From positions 1 to 37,359 of the forward strand of contig CALXGH010000068.1 of the NCBI GenBank assembly GCA_944387845.1: DNA of 37,359 nucleotides, written 5' to 3'. The notes under the pieces were generated by a model. The model was given only the letters and a program-made list of their open reading frames with translations, did not search any database and was not told where the DNA came from. The DNA comes from an uncultured Oscillospiraceae bacterium (GTDB lineage Bacteria > Bacillota > Clostridia > Oscillospirales > Oscillospiraceae). Made by a program: the position numbers and the translations under genes. Within the stretch, counting starts at the first letter, position 1; each line of letters opens with the position of its first letter. Positions 1 to 7,659 of this stretch are shown here, one piece after another.

Positions 1-882
1 TACTGCATTGTGGACATGCACGCCATAACTGTGCGGCAGAACCCGGCGGATCTGCGGCGCAGGACCCTGGAGCAGCTTGCGCAGTATATCGCCTGCGGTC
101 TCGACCCGGAGAAAAACACGATTTTTATCCAGAGCCACGTTCCGGCCCACGCTGAGCTTGCATGGGTCTTAAACTGCTATACAATGTTCGGAGAATTGTC
201 CAGAATGACCCAGTTCAAGGACAAGTCCCAAAAACACGCCGACAATATTAACGCCGGCCTTTTCGTGTATCCAACCCTTATGGCGGCGGATATACTTCTT
301 TACCAGTCAGATCTTGTGCCGGTAGGCGGGGACCAGAAGCAGCATGTTGAGCTGACAAGGGACATCGCAACCCGCTTCAACGGCGTCTACGGAGACGTTT
401 TCAAAATGCCTGAGCCTTTCATACCAAAGGTTGGGGCCAGAATAATGAGCCTGTCTGCACCTGAGAACAAGATGTCCAAGTCCGACAAGGACACTGGCGG
501 CACCATATACATCATGGAAAAGCCGGAGGATATAATGCGCTCATTTAAGAGGGCTGTAACAGACAGCGAGACATGTGTCCGCTACGATGTTAAGGAAAAG
601 CCGGGAATATCAAACCTTATGCAGATATATTCTGTCGCCACAGGCAAGAGCTTTGAGGAGATCGAAAGAGAGTTTGACGGCCGTGGCTACGGGGACTTCA
701 AAACAGCCGCCGGTGAAGCCACTGTTGAAATGCTCCGTCCTATAAGAGAAGAGGCTGAGCGGATACTCAAGGACAAGGCGTACCTTGAAAAAATATATAA
801 AGACGGCGCTGAAAAGGCCGCCTATGTTGCCAATAAGACCCTTAGAAAAGTGTATAAAAAAGTTGGTTTTATTCAGAGATAA
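1..882 (+). CDS. trpS: tryptophanyl-tRNA synthetase, 5'-truncated by the window edge
   Basis: Class I aminoacyl-tRNA synthetase that charges tRNA-Trp in the cytoplasm. The reading frame is open from base 1 (Tyr-Cys-Ile-Val-Asp, then HAITVRQ), which matches the TrpS core just after the HIGH-containing N-terminus. About 40 N-terminal residues, including the HIGH-type motif, therefore lie outside the window. Typical TrpS blocks are visible: SHVPAHAELAW, GELSRMTQFKDK, MAADILLYQ and VPVGGDQKQH. The ATP-binding KMSKS loop is coded at 469-483. The C-terminus (KTLRKVYKKVGF) is complete. A GTG at position 10 is internal and should not be taken as the start. The stop lies 15 bp before the tagO-like gene, suggesting one transcript. 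Any upstream T-box leader would be outside the window. Confidence 0.97.
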   Translation, partial: YCIVDMHAITVRQNPADLRRRTLEQLAQYIACGLDPEKNTIFIQSHVPAHAELAWVLNCYTMFGELSRMTQFKDKSQKHADNINAGLFVYPTLMAADILLYQSDLVPVGGDQKQHVELTRDIATRFNGVYGDVFKMPEPFIPKVGARIMSLSAPENKMSKSDKDTGGTIYIMEKPEDIMRSFKRAVTDSETCVRYDVKEKPGISNLMQIYSVATGKSFEEIEREFDGRGYGDFKTAAGEATVEMLRPIREEAERILKDKAYLEKIYKDGAEKAAYVANKTLRKVYKKVGFIQR

Positions 883-897
883 GTAGAGGAAAAAGGA

Positions 898-2196
898 ATG
901 ATAACATTAGATAATATACTGGCGCTGCTGCTGGTTATAGCCACAACGGCGGTTATCAGTTTTCTTGTAACTCCGCTGGTGATTTCACTGGCGCCGAAGA
1001 TTGGCGCTATGGATATCCCTAAGGATTCCAGAAGGGTCCATGACCACCCAATACCACGTCTTGGCGGCTTTGCCATATTTATCGCGTTTCTGGTTGGCGT
1101 ACTGGTTTTTGTGGATATAGATTATAAACTTCAGGGCATACTTATCGGCGCTGTTATAATCGTAATAGAGGGCGTAATTGACGATATCGTGTCTCTTCCT
1201 GCCCTTGTAAAGCTTGCCGGACAGATCGCCGCTGCGGTTGTTGCGGTTGTTTACGGCCTTAGGATAGAGATCATGTCTCTGTTTTTCGGGGACGCTGGAT
1301 TTGTGTTTTTAGGCGCCCTGTCCATACCTATCACCATTATCTGGATAGTTGGAGTAACAAACGCTGTAAATCTTATAGACGGACTTGACGGACTTGCCTG
1401 CGGCGTGTCCACAATAGCGTCGGCCACGATGCTTGTTGTGGCCATGAACGTTGTAGGTGAGGATTTTGACATACCTCTGGTACTGGCTGCCCTTATCGGC
1501 GCCTGCCTGGGCTTTTTGCCATACAATTTCAACCCGGCGAAGATATTCATGGGGGACACAGGCGCCCTGCTTTTGGGCTATGTTCTGTCCACTGTATCAA
1601 TTCTGGGCTTTTTCAAGTTCTACGCTGTAATATCCTTTGTTGTGCCGTTTCTCGCCCTTGGCCTGCCGATATTTGACACCACGGCCGCTATAATAAGGCG
1701 CCTTATCCACGGCCAGAGCCCGTTTAAGCCTGACAAGGGTCATATCCATCACAAGCTTATAAACAGCGGCCTGAGCCAGAAGCAGGCTGTTGCGGTACTT
1801 TATACCATAAGCGCCCTTTTGGGCGTTGTAGCGGTTGTTATCACCACAAGCGGTAAGTACAGATTCGTGCTGCTTATTGTTGCGGCGATCTGCGCCATAG
1901 TGGTGGACAGGCGTATTCTTAAAAAGTGCAGAGGCCATAAGCATGGCCAGTGCCCTGAGGCAAAGAGCGGTAAAAATGACGAAGGCTCTACCGGCAAAAG
2001 CGGTACGGAAAGTGCTTCTGCCGCAAAGGATGAAAACGTCGGCGCCATAAGCGATATAGGCAAGGAAGAGACCGGCGATACTGCCGAAGCTATAAATGAT
2101 GCCGGCGCTGAAGATGAGGCTAAGGGTAATGATTGCGGCGCTGGGGACCCATCCCAGAAAAACGGCGATGGCTCCGACGAGAGCATGATGCCGTAA
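898..2196 (+). CDS. tagO: undecaprenyl-phosphate GlcNAc-1-phosphate transferase (TagO/WecA family)
   Basis: Polytopic membrane enzyme of the MraY/WecA family. It is expected to transfer a sugar-1-phosphate from a UDP-sugar to undecaprenyl phosphate, the first step of teichoic acid or other wall-glycan assembly. Visible motifs are the Mg-binding Asp pair (residues 95-96), NLIDGLDGLA (158-167), the catalytic-loop MGDTG (218-222) and HIHH (282-285), which is diagnostic of WecA/TagO rather than MraY. About ten hydrophobic segments span residues 1-340. After residue 342 the protein carries an unusual hydrophilic tail of about 90 residues rich in Gly, Asp, Glu, Lys and Ser, with no recognisable domain. 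The start is the ATG preceded by AGAGG and AAAGG, 15 bp after trpS. The exact sugar substrate cannot be deduced; TagO is the best-fitting name. Confidence 0.9.
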   Translation: MITLDNILALLLVIATTAVISFLVTPLVISLAPKIGAMDIPKDSRRVHDHPIPRLGGFAIFIAFLVGVLVFVDIDYKLQGILIGAVIIVIEGVIDDIVSLPALVKLAGQIAAAVVAVVYGLRIEIMSLFFGDAGFVFLGALSIPITIIWIVGVTNAVNLIDGLDGLACGVSTIASATMLVVAMNVVGEDFDIPLVLAALIGACLGFLPYNFNPAKIFMGDTGALLLGYVLSTVSILGFFKFYAVISFVVPFLALGLPIFDTTAAIIRRLIHGQSPFKPDKGHIHHKLINSGLSQKQAVAVLYTISALLGVVAVVITTSGKYRFVLLIVAAICAIVVDRRILKKCRGHKHGQCPEAKSGKNDEGSTGKSGTESASAAKDENVGAISDIGKEETGDTAEAINDAGAEDEAKGNDCGAGDPSQKNGDGSDESMMP

Positions 2197-2206
2197 AATA
2201 AAGACA

Positions 2207-2254
2207 GGGAGAAATAACAAGTCCAAAAGACCGTTATTTTCCCCCTACTTTTTT
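2207..2254 (+). terminator. rho-independent terminator after tagO
   Basis: The arms at 2207-2218 and 2233-2244 pair at 10 of 12 positions, and a run of six T follows at 2249-2254. It sits between the convergent tagO gene (plus) and the small-protein operon (minus) and ends the trpS-tagO transcript. Confidence 0.6.
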
Positions 2255-2349
2255 GAAATGCATGATAGCTGTTTTTTAGTATTTATGTATTTTTTGGCGG
2301 TGCGGGCATTTACCCATTATGTACGTATTGATGACATAAAACCCCGAAA

Positions 2350-2640
2350 CTATGTATTATAGCCCTCTTTTTCTTCTTTATAGATAGAATAAGCGACGAC
2401 GGCCAAGATTATTAGGAAGTCGCTGTCTTCGCTTTCCAGGTAGAGAAAAAGCAGCATCAGAAGCAGCAGCAGGTCGCTGCTGTCCAGCCAGTCCGGCAGT
2501 ATTCCGGAAAGAGTCCTGCCAAGGTCAGGGATCTTGAAAAGGGAGTTTTCCAAAATACCGGGGGACTGGCCGCGCCTTACGGGTACAGGGCTTCTCGCGG
2601 CCCTGTCATTTCCAATATATTTGTTATAGATGGAAATCAC
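2350..2640 (-). CDS. small uncharacterised membrane-associated protein, third gene of a three-gene operon
   Basis: 96 residues, not recognised with certainty. The N-terminal 45 residues are basic and polar. A short Gly/Pro region ending in LPDWLDSSD leads into two hydrophobic stretches (roughly residues 56-67 and 74-84) separated by the acidic patch ESEDSD. The alternation of Leu-rich helices with acidic patches resembles small hypothetical proteins that I recall from other Clostridia. The start is GTG at 2640, overlapping the 3' end of the preceding gene by 17 bp, so translation is probably coupled. It is the last gene of the minus-strand operon, with tagO converging from the other side. Function unknown; a peripheral membrane or spore-envelope role is only a guess from the position beside spoIIGA-sigE. 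Confidence 0.7.
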   Translation of the reverse strand: MISIYNKYIGNDRAARSPVPVRRGQSPGILENSLFKIPDLGRTLSGILPDWLDSSDLLLLLMLLFLYLESEDSDFLIILAVVAYSIYKEEKEGYNT

Positions 2641-3016
2641 CCCCGAATTCGTCCATTGCGATCTTTGCCAGCTTTGATATCTTCAGGACCTTGAGGGCTC
2701 TGTCGATGGTGTCCTGGCGGCCTTCTTTCAGATACGGCTTTATGCTGCCCAGAAGAGCAGCTTTGCTGTCATCACCGGCTGAGGAGTATTCTCTCGTGAT
2801 CCTGCTGATGAGCTTTAACATTTTGGGATCTATTTCACCAGCCTTTAAAGCGGCAGGAACATTTTCCGCCGCTTTTTCCTTTTCTTCACGGTCCTGGTCT
2901 TTCCGCCCGTCCTGATTGCCGGCGGAGGAGGAGAGGGATCGGGCGAGATTCATTATTTTTTCCATATCCTCAGGTGAGGACAAAATACTGTTTAGTTTTT
3001 CTTCAAACTCGCCCAT
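2624..3016 (-). CDS. conserved small helical protein of unknown function, second gene of the operon
   Basis: 130 residues, soluble and predicted mostly helical. The N-terminus (MGEFEEKLNSILSSPEDMEK) resembles a repeated pattern in hypothetical clostridial proteins: a short helix, then Ser-Pro-Glu, then 'IMNLARSL'. Residues 33-56 are a charged Lys/Glu/Asp/Arg linker. The C-terminal half (about residues 60-125) forms amphipathic helices and includes ALLGSIKPYLKEGRQDTIDRALKVL. The ATG at 3016 is preceded by AGGAG at 3024-3028, which overlaps the stop codon of the upstream gene, so the two are translationally linked. There is no signal peptide or membrane helix. The linked genes and the neighbouring sporulation locus suggest a shared role, but nothing in the sequence identifies it. 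Confidence 0.8.
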   Translation of the reverse strand: MGEFEEKLNSILSSPEDMEKIMNLARSLSSSAGNQDGRKDQDREEKEKAAENVPAALKAGEIDPKMLKLISRITREYSSAGDDSKAALLGSIKPYLKEGRQDTIDRALKVLKISKLAKIAMDEFGGDFHL

Positions 3017-3026
3017 TTTAACGCTC

Positions 3027-3290
3027 CTATTTCATAATGTCGCCTAAATTTTTAATAAGCCTCGCTCCGGATTCCGTTTTCATAATGCCGGCGATAGCCG
3101 ATTTGACAGCGGCCATATCGCCACGGGATAGGGCCTCCTCAATGGAGCCGTTTTGCTCCAGCATTGCCTTTACCTTCTGGCCATCGGCGGAGGCGGCGAG
3201 GTTTTCAATCTGATTTTTCTTGGCGCTTATCTTGGCGCCGTTTTTGCCGGAGAGAAATTCGCCGGCGATATTGTCAAAATTATTGTTCAT
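3027..3290 (-). CDS. conserved small helical protein of unknown function, first gene of the operon
   Basis: 87 residues, from the ATG at 3288-3290 with AGGTGAT about 7 bp upstream. A much longer upstream extension of the frame runs through the divergent phosphoesterase gene and is not real. The protein is charged and helical. The second half has the pattern 'DGQKVKAMLEQNGSIEEALSRGD', followed by 'MKTESGARLIKNLGDIM', which reads like a pair of short helical hairpins. It looks related in style to the 130-residue product downstream, since both end in basic, Leu-rich helices. It is the promoter-proximal gene of the three-gene minus-strand unit and is transcribed divergently from the phosphoesterase gene across a 54-bp gap. 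Function unknown. Confidence 0.8.
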   Translation of the reverse strand: MNNNFDNIAGEFLSGKNGAKISAKKNQIENLAASADGQKVKAMLEQNGSIEEALSRGDMAAVKSAIAGIMKTESGARLIKNLGDIMK

Positions 3291-3344
3291 GGCAATCACC
3301 TTTTTATTTTCAGTATATTCATATTCGGGTCTGGAGGTTACTAA

Positions 3345-3815
3345 ATGAAGATCGCTGTTTTTTCCGATTCCCACGGTATTTGCTATAATATGGCCGAAAT
3401 AATAAGAGATGAGAAGCCGGACATGATCATCCACTGCGGAGACCATCAGAAGGATGCCCAGGCTATTGAAAGGCAGTTTCCAAACATACCTGTTTACAGC
3501 GTGGCAGGCAACTGCGACTGGGGCCGGAAAGGTGAGGAGGAAAAACTCTTTGAAGTTATGGGAAAGGTGTTTTACATCACCCACGGCCATATACAGAACG
3601 TAAAAAGGGGATACATGAACCTTGCCCTTAAAGGCAAGGAGGTAGGGGCCGACGTTGTAATATGCGGCCATACACATATACCTATGTACGATGTACTCGA
3701 TAATATGTATATGATAAATCCGGGAAGTATAACATACGGAAAGAAAACTTATGGAATAATAAATATAACCCAGCGCACTTTCGGCTATGAACTGAAGTAT
3801 TTCGACTGGATATGA
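3345..3815 (+). CDS. YfcE/MJ0936-type metallophosphoesterase
   Basis: 156-residue cytoplasmic phosphodiesterase of the calcineurin-like superfamily (YfcE class), which binds two metal ions, commonly Mn. The five metal-binding blocks are visible in order: D-S-H-G near residue 7, HCGDH near 31, GNCDW near 55, THGH near 77, and GHTHIP near 107. Length and motif spacing are normal for the family, which hydrolyses bis-p-nitrophenyl phosphate in vitro; physiological substrates are mostly unknown. The ATG is preceded by GGAGG 9 bp upstream. The gene is monocistronic, closed by the strong terminator just downstream, and divergent from the small-protein operon. Confidence 0.9.
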   Translation: MKIAVFSDSHGICYNMAEIIRDEKPDMIIHCGDHQKDAQAIERQFPNIPVYSVAGNCDWGRKGEEEKLFEVMGKVFYITHGHIQNVKRGYMNLALKGKEVGADVVICGHTHIPMYDVLDNMYMINPGSITYGKKTYGIINITQRTFGYELKYFDWI

Positions 3816-3821
3816 TAAAAG

Positions 3822-3852
3822 GCTCCGGGGAGAGAACCCCGGAGCTTTTTTT
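3822..3852 (+). terminator. strong rho-independent terminator after the phosphoesterase gene
   Basis: A perfect 9-bp GC-rich stem (GCTCCGGGG / CCCCGGAGC) with a 6-nt loop is followed by seven T. The next 150 bp before spoIIGA hold GC-rich CCCGGG repeats and no gene. Confidence 0.93.
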
Positions 3853-4022
3853 GTTTGTCCAGAGCCTGCAGGGGGGCTCCCGTGTCAGCCCGGGGCGGAA
3901 GCCCGGGGAAAAAGGAAGGCAATTTAAGTCCGGGGATAACCGGGCCTTTTATTTTGGGGACTGTCCTTTAATATGACGTATTTTTCACGGGCTGTCTGTT
4001 ATTATCCAGTGGAGGTGATGAT

Positions 4023-5180
4023 ATGTATGTTCTCTACCTTGACCAGCTGGCGGCACTGAACCTCATATCTGATTTTTTCGTGCTGAAGCTGACGGAGAAG
4101 ATCTGCGGCGGCAGCTTTAAAAGGAAAAATACTGCCGCAGCCCTGATATTCGGCCTTATATACGGTATCGGCTCGGTGTTTTATCCCATCTTAAGCGCCC
4201 TTGCGGTGAAAATAATCTCAGGTTACATATTTTATGCCCTTGCCAAGGGATCATATCAGGTGAAAGTGAAGGATATAACGGTGTTTTTCATAATATCCTC
4301 ATTTTTCGCCGGGGCCATCTCTGCCATATATGAGAATATGCAGTCAGGCGTGGCCGTATTTATACTATTTTTCGCAATCTTTTATTTTCTCATCTCCTAT
4401 CTTTTCGGGAACATGCTCAAAAGCCCGGATATATCGGACGGTGTGGAAAAAGAGTGCGAGATAGTTCTAAAAAGCGGGGAAAAAATTGGCCTGCGGGTAC
4501 TTGTGGACACCGGCAATATGCTAAAAGACCCCATAACCGGCGGCAGAGTATTGGTGGTGGACAGAAAAATTATACTGCCACATCTGAATATACGGGAGAG
4601 GGCGGCATTTGAGGCAGTATCTACCGGTGCAGCTCCCGTCGAGACGGCTCCAGTTAAGGCGGCATCTTATGAAGACTTGTCATTTGAAGCGGAGACTAGG
4701 GCCCCGGCCGTTGAGACAGCGCCTGAGAAGGCCATGGCATTTGAAGTAGAGTCAGAGGATGCCGCGGCATTTGAGGCCGATTTATTTGAGGATTTGGCCG
4801 CTGAGACGAAAATACCGGAGGCGGCATCAATTGAGAAGCTGCTTGAGGATTTATTTTCTGAGGCAGAACCGGCAGCGGCGGTATCCGTCGGGGTAGAGGC
4901 GGCTTCATATGGCACTTTGGAAGATGATAAAAAAAGCAGCGAAGGTTTTGCCCATAGCTGGAAGAAGCATGAATTTTCCGGCATTTTATCGCCGGAGGCA
5001 GAGGATATTAAGTTCCGGCCTGTCTTTTACAAAACCATCGACGGGACTGGACAGATGGCATCGTTCAGGCCGGAGGCCGTAGTTATAGGCGGCGTGGCGG
5101 AAAAAGATATAACGGTGGCGGTAGCGCCGGGTGAGATATGTTCCCGCTTTGGCTGCTCCGGCATAATAGGAGTGATGTAA
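4023..5180 (+). CDS. spoIIGA: sporulation sigma-E factor-processing peptidase with an Ala/Glu-rich insertion
   Basis: Membrane aspartic protease that cleaves the pro-sequence of SigE in the mother cell after septation. The N-terminal 130 residues contain about five hydrophobic segments, beginning [14 protein letters not shown] as in the family. The cytosolic protease domain carries the catalytic Asp162 in VDTGN, followed by the family pattern [13 protein letters not shown]. Between about residues 196 and 325 the protein is interrupted by an Ala/Glu-rich low-complexity stretch with internal repeats ([10 protein letters not shown] / [11 protein letters not shown]). The conserved C-terminus resumes at [12 protein letters not shown]. 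The total of 385 residues is well above the roughly 300 usual for SpoIIGA. The start ATG has GGAGGTGATG just upstream. The gene's end contains the RBS for sigE. No clear Spo0A box was recognised upstream. Confidence 0.93.
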   Translation: MYVLYLDQLAALNLISDFFVLKLTEKICGGSFKRKNTAAALIFGLIYGIGSVFYPILSALAVKIISGYIFYALAKGSYQVKVKDITVFFIISSFFAGAISAIYENMQSGVAVFILFFAIFYFLISYLFGNMLKSPDISDGVEKECEIVLKSGEKIGLRVLVDTGNMLKDPITGGRVLVVDRKIILPHLNIRERAAFEAVSTGAAPVETAPVKAASYEDLSFEAETRAPAVETAPEKAMAFEVESEDAAAFEADLFEDLAAETKIPEAASIEKLLEDLFSEAEPAAAVSVGVEAASYGTLEDDKKSSEGFAHSWKKHEFSGILSPEAEDIKFRPVFYKTIDGTGQMASFRPEAVVIGGVAEKDITVAVAPGEICSRFGCSGIIGVM

Positions 5181-5181
5181 A

Positions 5182-5877
5182 TTGAAAAGGCTTATATTGA
5201 AAATACTGGCGCTGTTCAAAAGACGCAGGGAGATGTTTTACATAGGAGGCAGCGACACTTTGCCTCCGCCCCTTGACAAAGATGAGGAACAAAAATGCAT
5301 AGCCATGCTGAAAGAGGGCAGCGAGGAGGCAAGAAAGAGCCTTATTGAGCACAATCTGCGCCTTGTTGTGTACATATCCAAAAAGTTTGAAAACACAAAC
5401 ATAAACATTGAGGACCTTATCTCAATCGGCACAATCGGCCTTATAAAGGCGGTAAACACATATAACCCGGATAAGAATATAAAGCTTGCAACTTACGCCT
5501 CAAGGTGTATTGAAAACGAGATACTCATGTATCTGAGAAAGATAGGCAGCCAGAAGGCGGAAGTGTCCTTCGACGAGCCATTAAACACCGACTGGGACGG
5601 AAACGAGCTGCTGCTGTCTGATATTCTGGGCACGGACAACGATATGGTAATGCGGGTTATTGAGGACGATGTAGACAAAAAGCTTCTGCAAAACGCCCTG
5701 GGCATGTTGCCGGAGCGGGAGCGGAAGATAATAAATATGCGCTTTGGCCTGGGGACAGACAAAGAGCTGACCCAGAAAGAGGTAGCGGAGATAATGGGTA
5801 TATCCCAATCTTACATAAGCAGGCTTGAAAAGAGGATAATTGTCCGGCTGAAGCGGGAAATTACAAAACATATGTAA
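5182..5877 (+). CDS. sigE: RNA polymerase sporulation sigma factor SigE (pro-form)
   Basis: Mother-cell sigma-70 family factor, 231 residues. After a short basic amphipathic pro-sequence (about residues 1-19) come [12 protein letters not shown], the region 2 block [15 protein letters not shown] with [15 protein letters not shown], and [15 protein letters not shown]. The region 4 helix-turn-helix contains [13 protein letters not shown]. The pro-region is about eight residues shorter than in Bacillus subtilis. The start is TTG at 5182, with AGGAG at 5168-5172 inside the end of spoIIGA and only one base between the spoIIGA stop and this start. Substrate and protease are thus tightly coupled. In Bacillus and Clostridium sigG normally follows directly; here it does not. 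Confidence 0.97.
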   Translation: MKRLILKILALFKRRREMFYIGGSDTLPPPLDKDEEQKCIAMLKEGSEEARKSLIEHNLRLVVYISKKFENTNINIEDLISIGTIGLIKAVNTYNPDKNIKLATYASRCIENEILMYLRKIGSQKAEVSFDEPLNTDWDGNELLLSDILGTDNDMVMRVIEDDVDKKLLQNALGMLPERERKIINMRFGLGTDKELTQKEVAEIMGISQSYISRLEKRIIVRLKREITKHM

Positions 5878-5951
5878 AAAAACAGGGAATTTTAAGTATT
5901 GTTCACAAATTTAAGCTATAATTCTTCCATCATAATATTCGGGAGGACGGT

Positions 5952-6755
5952 ATGGAAGATATTTTAGCTAATTTGACCGATACGATAATCGACGTGGCAC
6001 TGCGGCTTTTATTCGCTTTGGCGGTTATAGTGGTTGGAATGAAGCTTGCCAAGTGGCTGTCAAAAAAATTTTTGAAGCTGAGAGCTTTGAGCAATGTGGA
6101 TCCAAGCGTCTCCCATTTTATGTCCAGCGCCATAAAAATCTTGCTGTACACTTTGATCTTCGTAACAGCGGCCATAATTTTAGGCATACCGGCAACATCA
6201 TTTATTACGGTTTTAGGCTCTGCCGGTCTTGCTATCGGCCTTGCTATGCAGGGCTCCCTTTCAAATCTTGCTGGCAGCCTTATGATACTTGTGTTCAAGC
6301 CCTTTAAAATAGGGGACCTTATAGAGTTCGGTACTGTAAAGGGCACAGTTGAGGATATTAACCTCTTTTACACGGTGCTCCATACAAATGACAACAAAGT
6401 TATAACATGCCCCAACGGGAACCTTTCAAATAAGGACATAATAAACTACTCTACCAAGAACACAAGAAGGGTGGATATGGTATTCAATGTTGTCTACGAC
6501 TCTGACGTGGATAAAGTAAAGGCCCTTTTATGGTCCTGCGTGGAATCTGATGAGAGAGTCCTTAAGGACCCGGCTCCAACTGTGAACCTGACAGGCCAGC
6601 TGGAAAATTCCCTTGAATTCTCCGTAAAAATGTGGTGCAGGAGCGATGACTACTGGGATATCTATTACGACACGCTGGAGAAGGTCAAAAAGGCCTTCCA
6701 GATCGGCGGCATAAAGGTGCCGTCAAAGGTTCTGGATATCCAGATAAAGAAGTAA
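5952..6755 (+). CDS. mscS: small-conductance mechanosensitive channel (MscS family)
   Basis: 267-residue inner-membrane channel that opens under high membrane tension to release solutes on hypo-osmotic shock. Three hydrophobic helices are seen at about residues 14-33, 55-80 and 83-115. The third carries the small-residue pore-lining pattern GSAGLAIGLAMQG and then FKPFKIGDLIE, the MscS hallmark at the entry to the beta domain. The C-terminal alpha/beta region (TCPNGNLSNKDIINYS) is complete. The size matches the minimal three-helix class. GGGAGG lies 6 bp before the ATG. A TATAAT at 5917-5922 could be a -10 element, but no -35 hexamer is convincing. The gene stands between sigE and an esterase, an unusual place for it. 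Confidence 0.92.
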   Translation: MEDILANLTDTIIDVALRLLFALAVIVVGMKLAKWLSKKFLKLRALSNVDPSVSHFMSSAIKILLYTLIFVTAAIILGIPATSFITVLGSAGLAIGLAMQGSLSNLAGSLMILVFKPFKIGDLIEFGTVKGTVEDINLFYTVLHTNDNKVITCPNGNLSNKDIINYSTKNTRRVDMVFNVVYDSDVDKVKALLWSCVESDERVLKDPAPTVNLTGQLENSLEFSVKMWCRSDDYWDIYYDTLEKVKKAFQIGGIKVPSKVLDIQIKK

Positions 6756-6842
6756 TTTCCCTGGAGCATAGAACTGCTATTTGTGATTGTCCGGCGGGAC
6801 GAAATACAGGAATAAATAAGCCAAAACAGGAGGCTCTGGGGT

Positions 6843-7610
6843 ATGCGTGAGATTAAAGATATAATTTACGACAAAAACAACCCGGATATATGTATGCTTG
6901 ACATATATCTGCCGGAGGATGTGGAAAATCCACCGGTGTATGTATATTTTCACGGCGGCTTTCTTCTCAAGGGAAGGCGAAACGGCCGGCAGATAGTTGA
7001 CACAGCCAGGTATTTGACATCCAGGGGAGTCGGTTTCGTCTCGGTAGATTACAGGCTCTATCCCAACGCCCATTTCCCGGACTTTATTGAGGATGGGGCA
7101 AAGGCGGTAGCCTATATATTAAATGACAGCCCTATTGCCCCATGTAAAGGCGGCATTGTAGTGGGCGGCACATCCGCCGGGGCGTACATCGCCATGATGC
7201 TGTTTTTTGCAGGAAGCTATCTTAAAAACGCTGGTGTGCCAAAAAACATGATTGACGGATTTTTCTTGGACGCGGGCCAGCCTACCGCCCACTTTAACGT
7301 TATGGCATACGACAAGGGCATAGACAAAAGGAGCATAGTTATCGATGAGACGGCCCCGTTTTACTACCTGAGGGAAGATTTTGAAGGCCCCCAGCCTGAT
7401 ATTTTCCTGTCATACGCCGACGGGGACATGATAAACAGGGAAGAGCAGCTTAAAATGCTGAGAAACACCATGATAGAGTTTAATTTCCCCAAAGAGAAGA
7501 TCCTTTTGAAGATGTACGAAAACGAGACACACTGCTCATATTTCGGCAAGGATTTTTATATGGACGACATGATATCTTTTATCAAAAACGCCGTACGTGG
7601 CAGAGGGTAA
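6843..7610 (+). CDS. alpha/beta-hydrolase, HSL/BD-FAE-like esterase
   Basis: 255-residue cytoplasmic serine esterase. The oxyanion-hole motif HGG is at residues 37-39, within YVYFHGGF. The nucleophile elbow G-T-S-A-G (Ser111) is followed by the likely acid in DGD (Asp193 or Asp195) and His230 in ETHCSY, completing a catalytic triad in normal order. There is no signal peptide. The profile fits the alpha/beta-hydrolase-3 family, which acts on short acyl or acetyl esters; the true substrate is unknown. AGGAGG lies 9 bp before the ATG. The gap after mscS is 87 bp with no terminator seen, so both may share a transcript. It ends at a bidirectional terminator facing sigG. Confidence 0.85.
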   Translation: MREIKDIIYDKNNPDICMLDIYLPEDVENPPVYVYFHGGFLLKGRRNGRQIVDTARYLTSRGVGFVSVDYRLYPNAHFPDFIEDGAKAVAYILNDSPIAPCKGGIVVGGTSAGAYIAMMLFFAGSYLKNAGVPKNMIDGFFLDAGQPTAHFNVMAYDKGIDKRSIVIDETAPFYYLREDFEGPQPDIFLSYADGDMINREEQLKMLRNTMIEFNFPKEKILLKMYENETHCSYFGKDFYMDDMISFIKNAVRGRG

Positions 7611-7615
7611 AACTA

Positions 7616-7655
7616 AAACCGGCAGAGAGGGGCATATCACTCTCTGCCGGTTTTT
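7616..7655. terminator. bidirectional terminator between the esterase gene and sigG
   Basis: A perfect 14-bp stem (arms 7616-7629 and 7640-7653) with a 10-nt loop is flanked by A-rich and T-rich sequence. It can therefore terminate both the plus-strand esterase transcript and the minus-strand sigG transcript, whose stop codon is at 7660-7662. Confidence 0.92.
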
Positions 7656-7659
7656 CGTT

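Noticed and set aside
1597-2226. Minus-strand open frame of 209 codons opposite the tagO 3' end, with membrane-protein-like sequence
   Set aside because: It is the codon-aligned antisense of the hydrophilic TagO tail, which automatically gives hydrophobic residues. It avoids ATA for Ile, unlike real genes here, runs into conserved tagO sequence, and starts within the terminator without an RBS.
3027-3677. 216-codon version of the first small-protein gene
   Set aside because: The extra 129 residues are antisense to the phosphoesterase gene. The internal ATG at 3290 has a proper RBS and fits the small-protein family.
3960-4022. Spo0A-box and SigA promoter for spoIIGA-sigE
   Set aside because: TGTC strings and a TATTAT are present, but none fits the TGTCGAA box or gives a sensible spacing; not strong enough to annotate.
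5899-5922. TTGTTC and TATAAT before mscS as a promoter
   Set aside because: The spacing is only 12 nt, too short for a SigA promoter; the -10 alone is noted in the gene entry.
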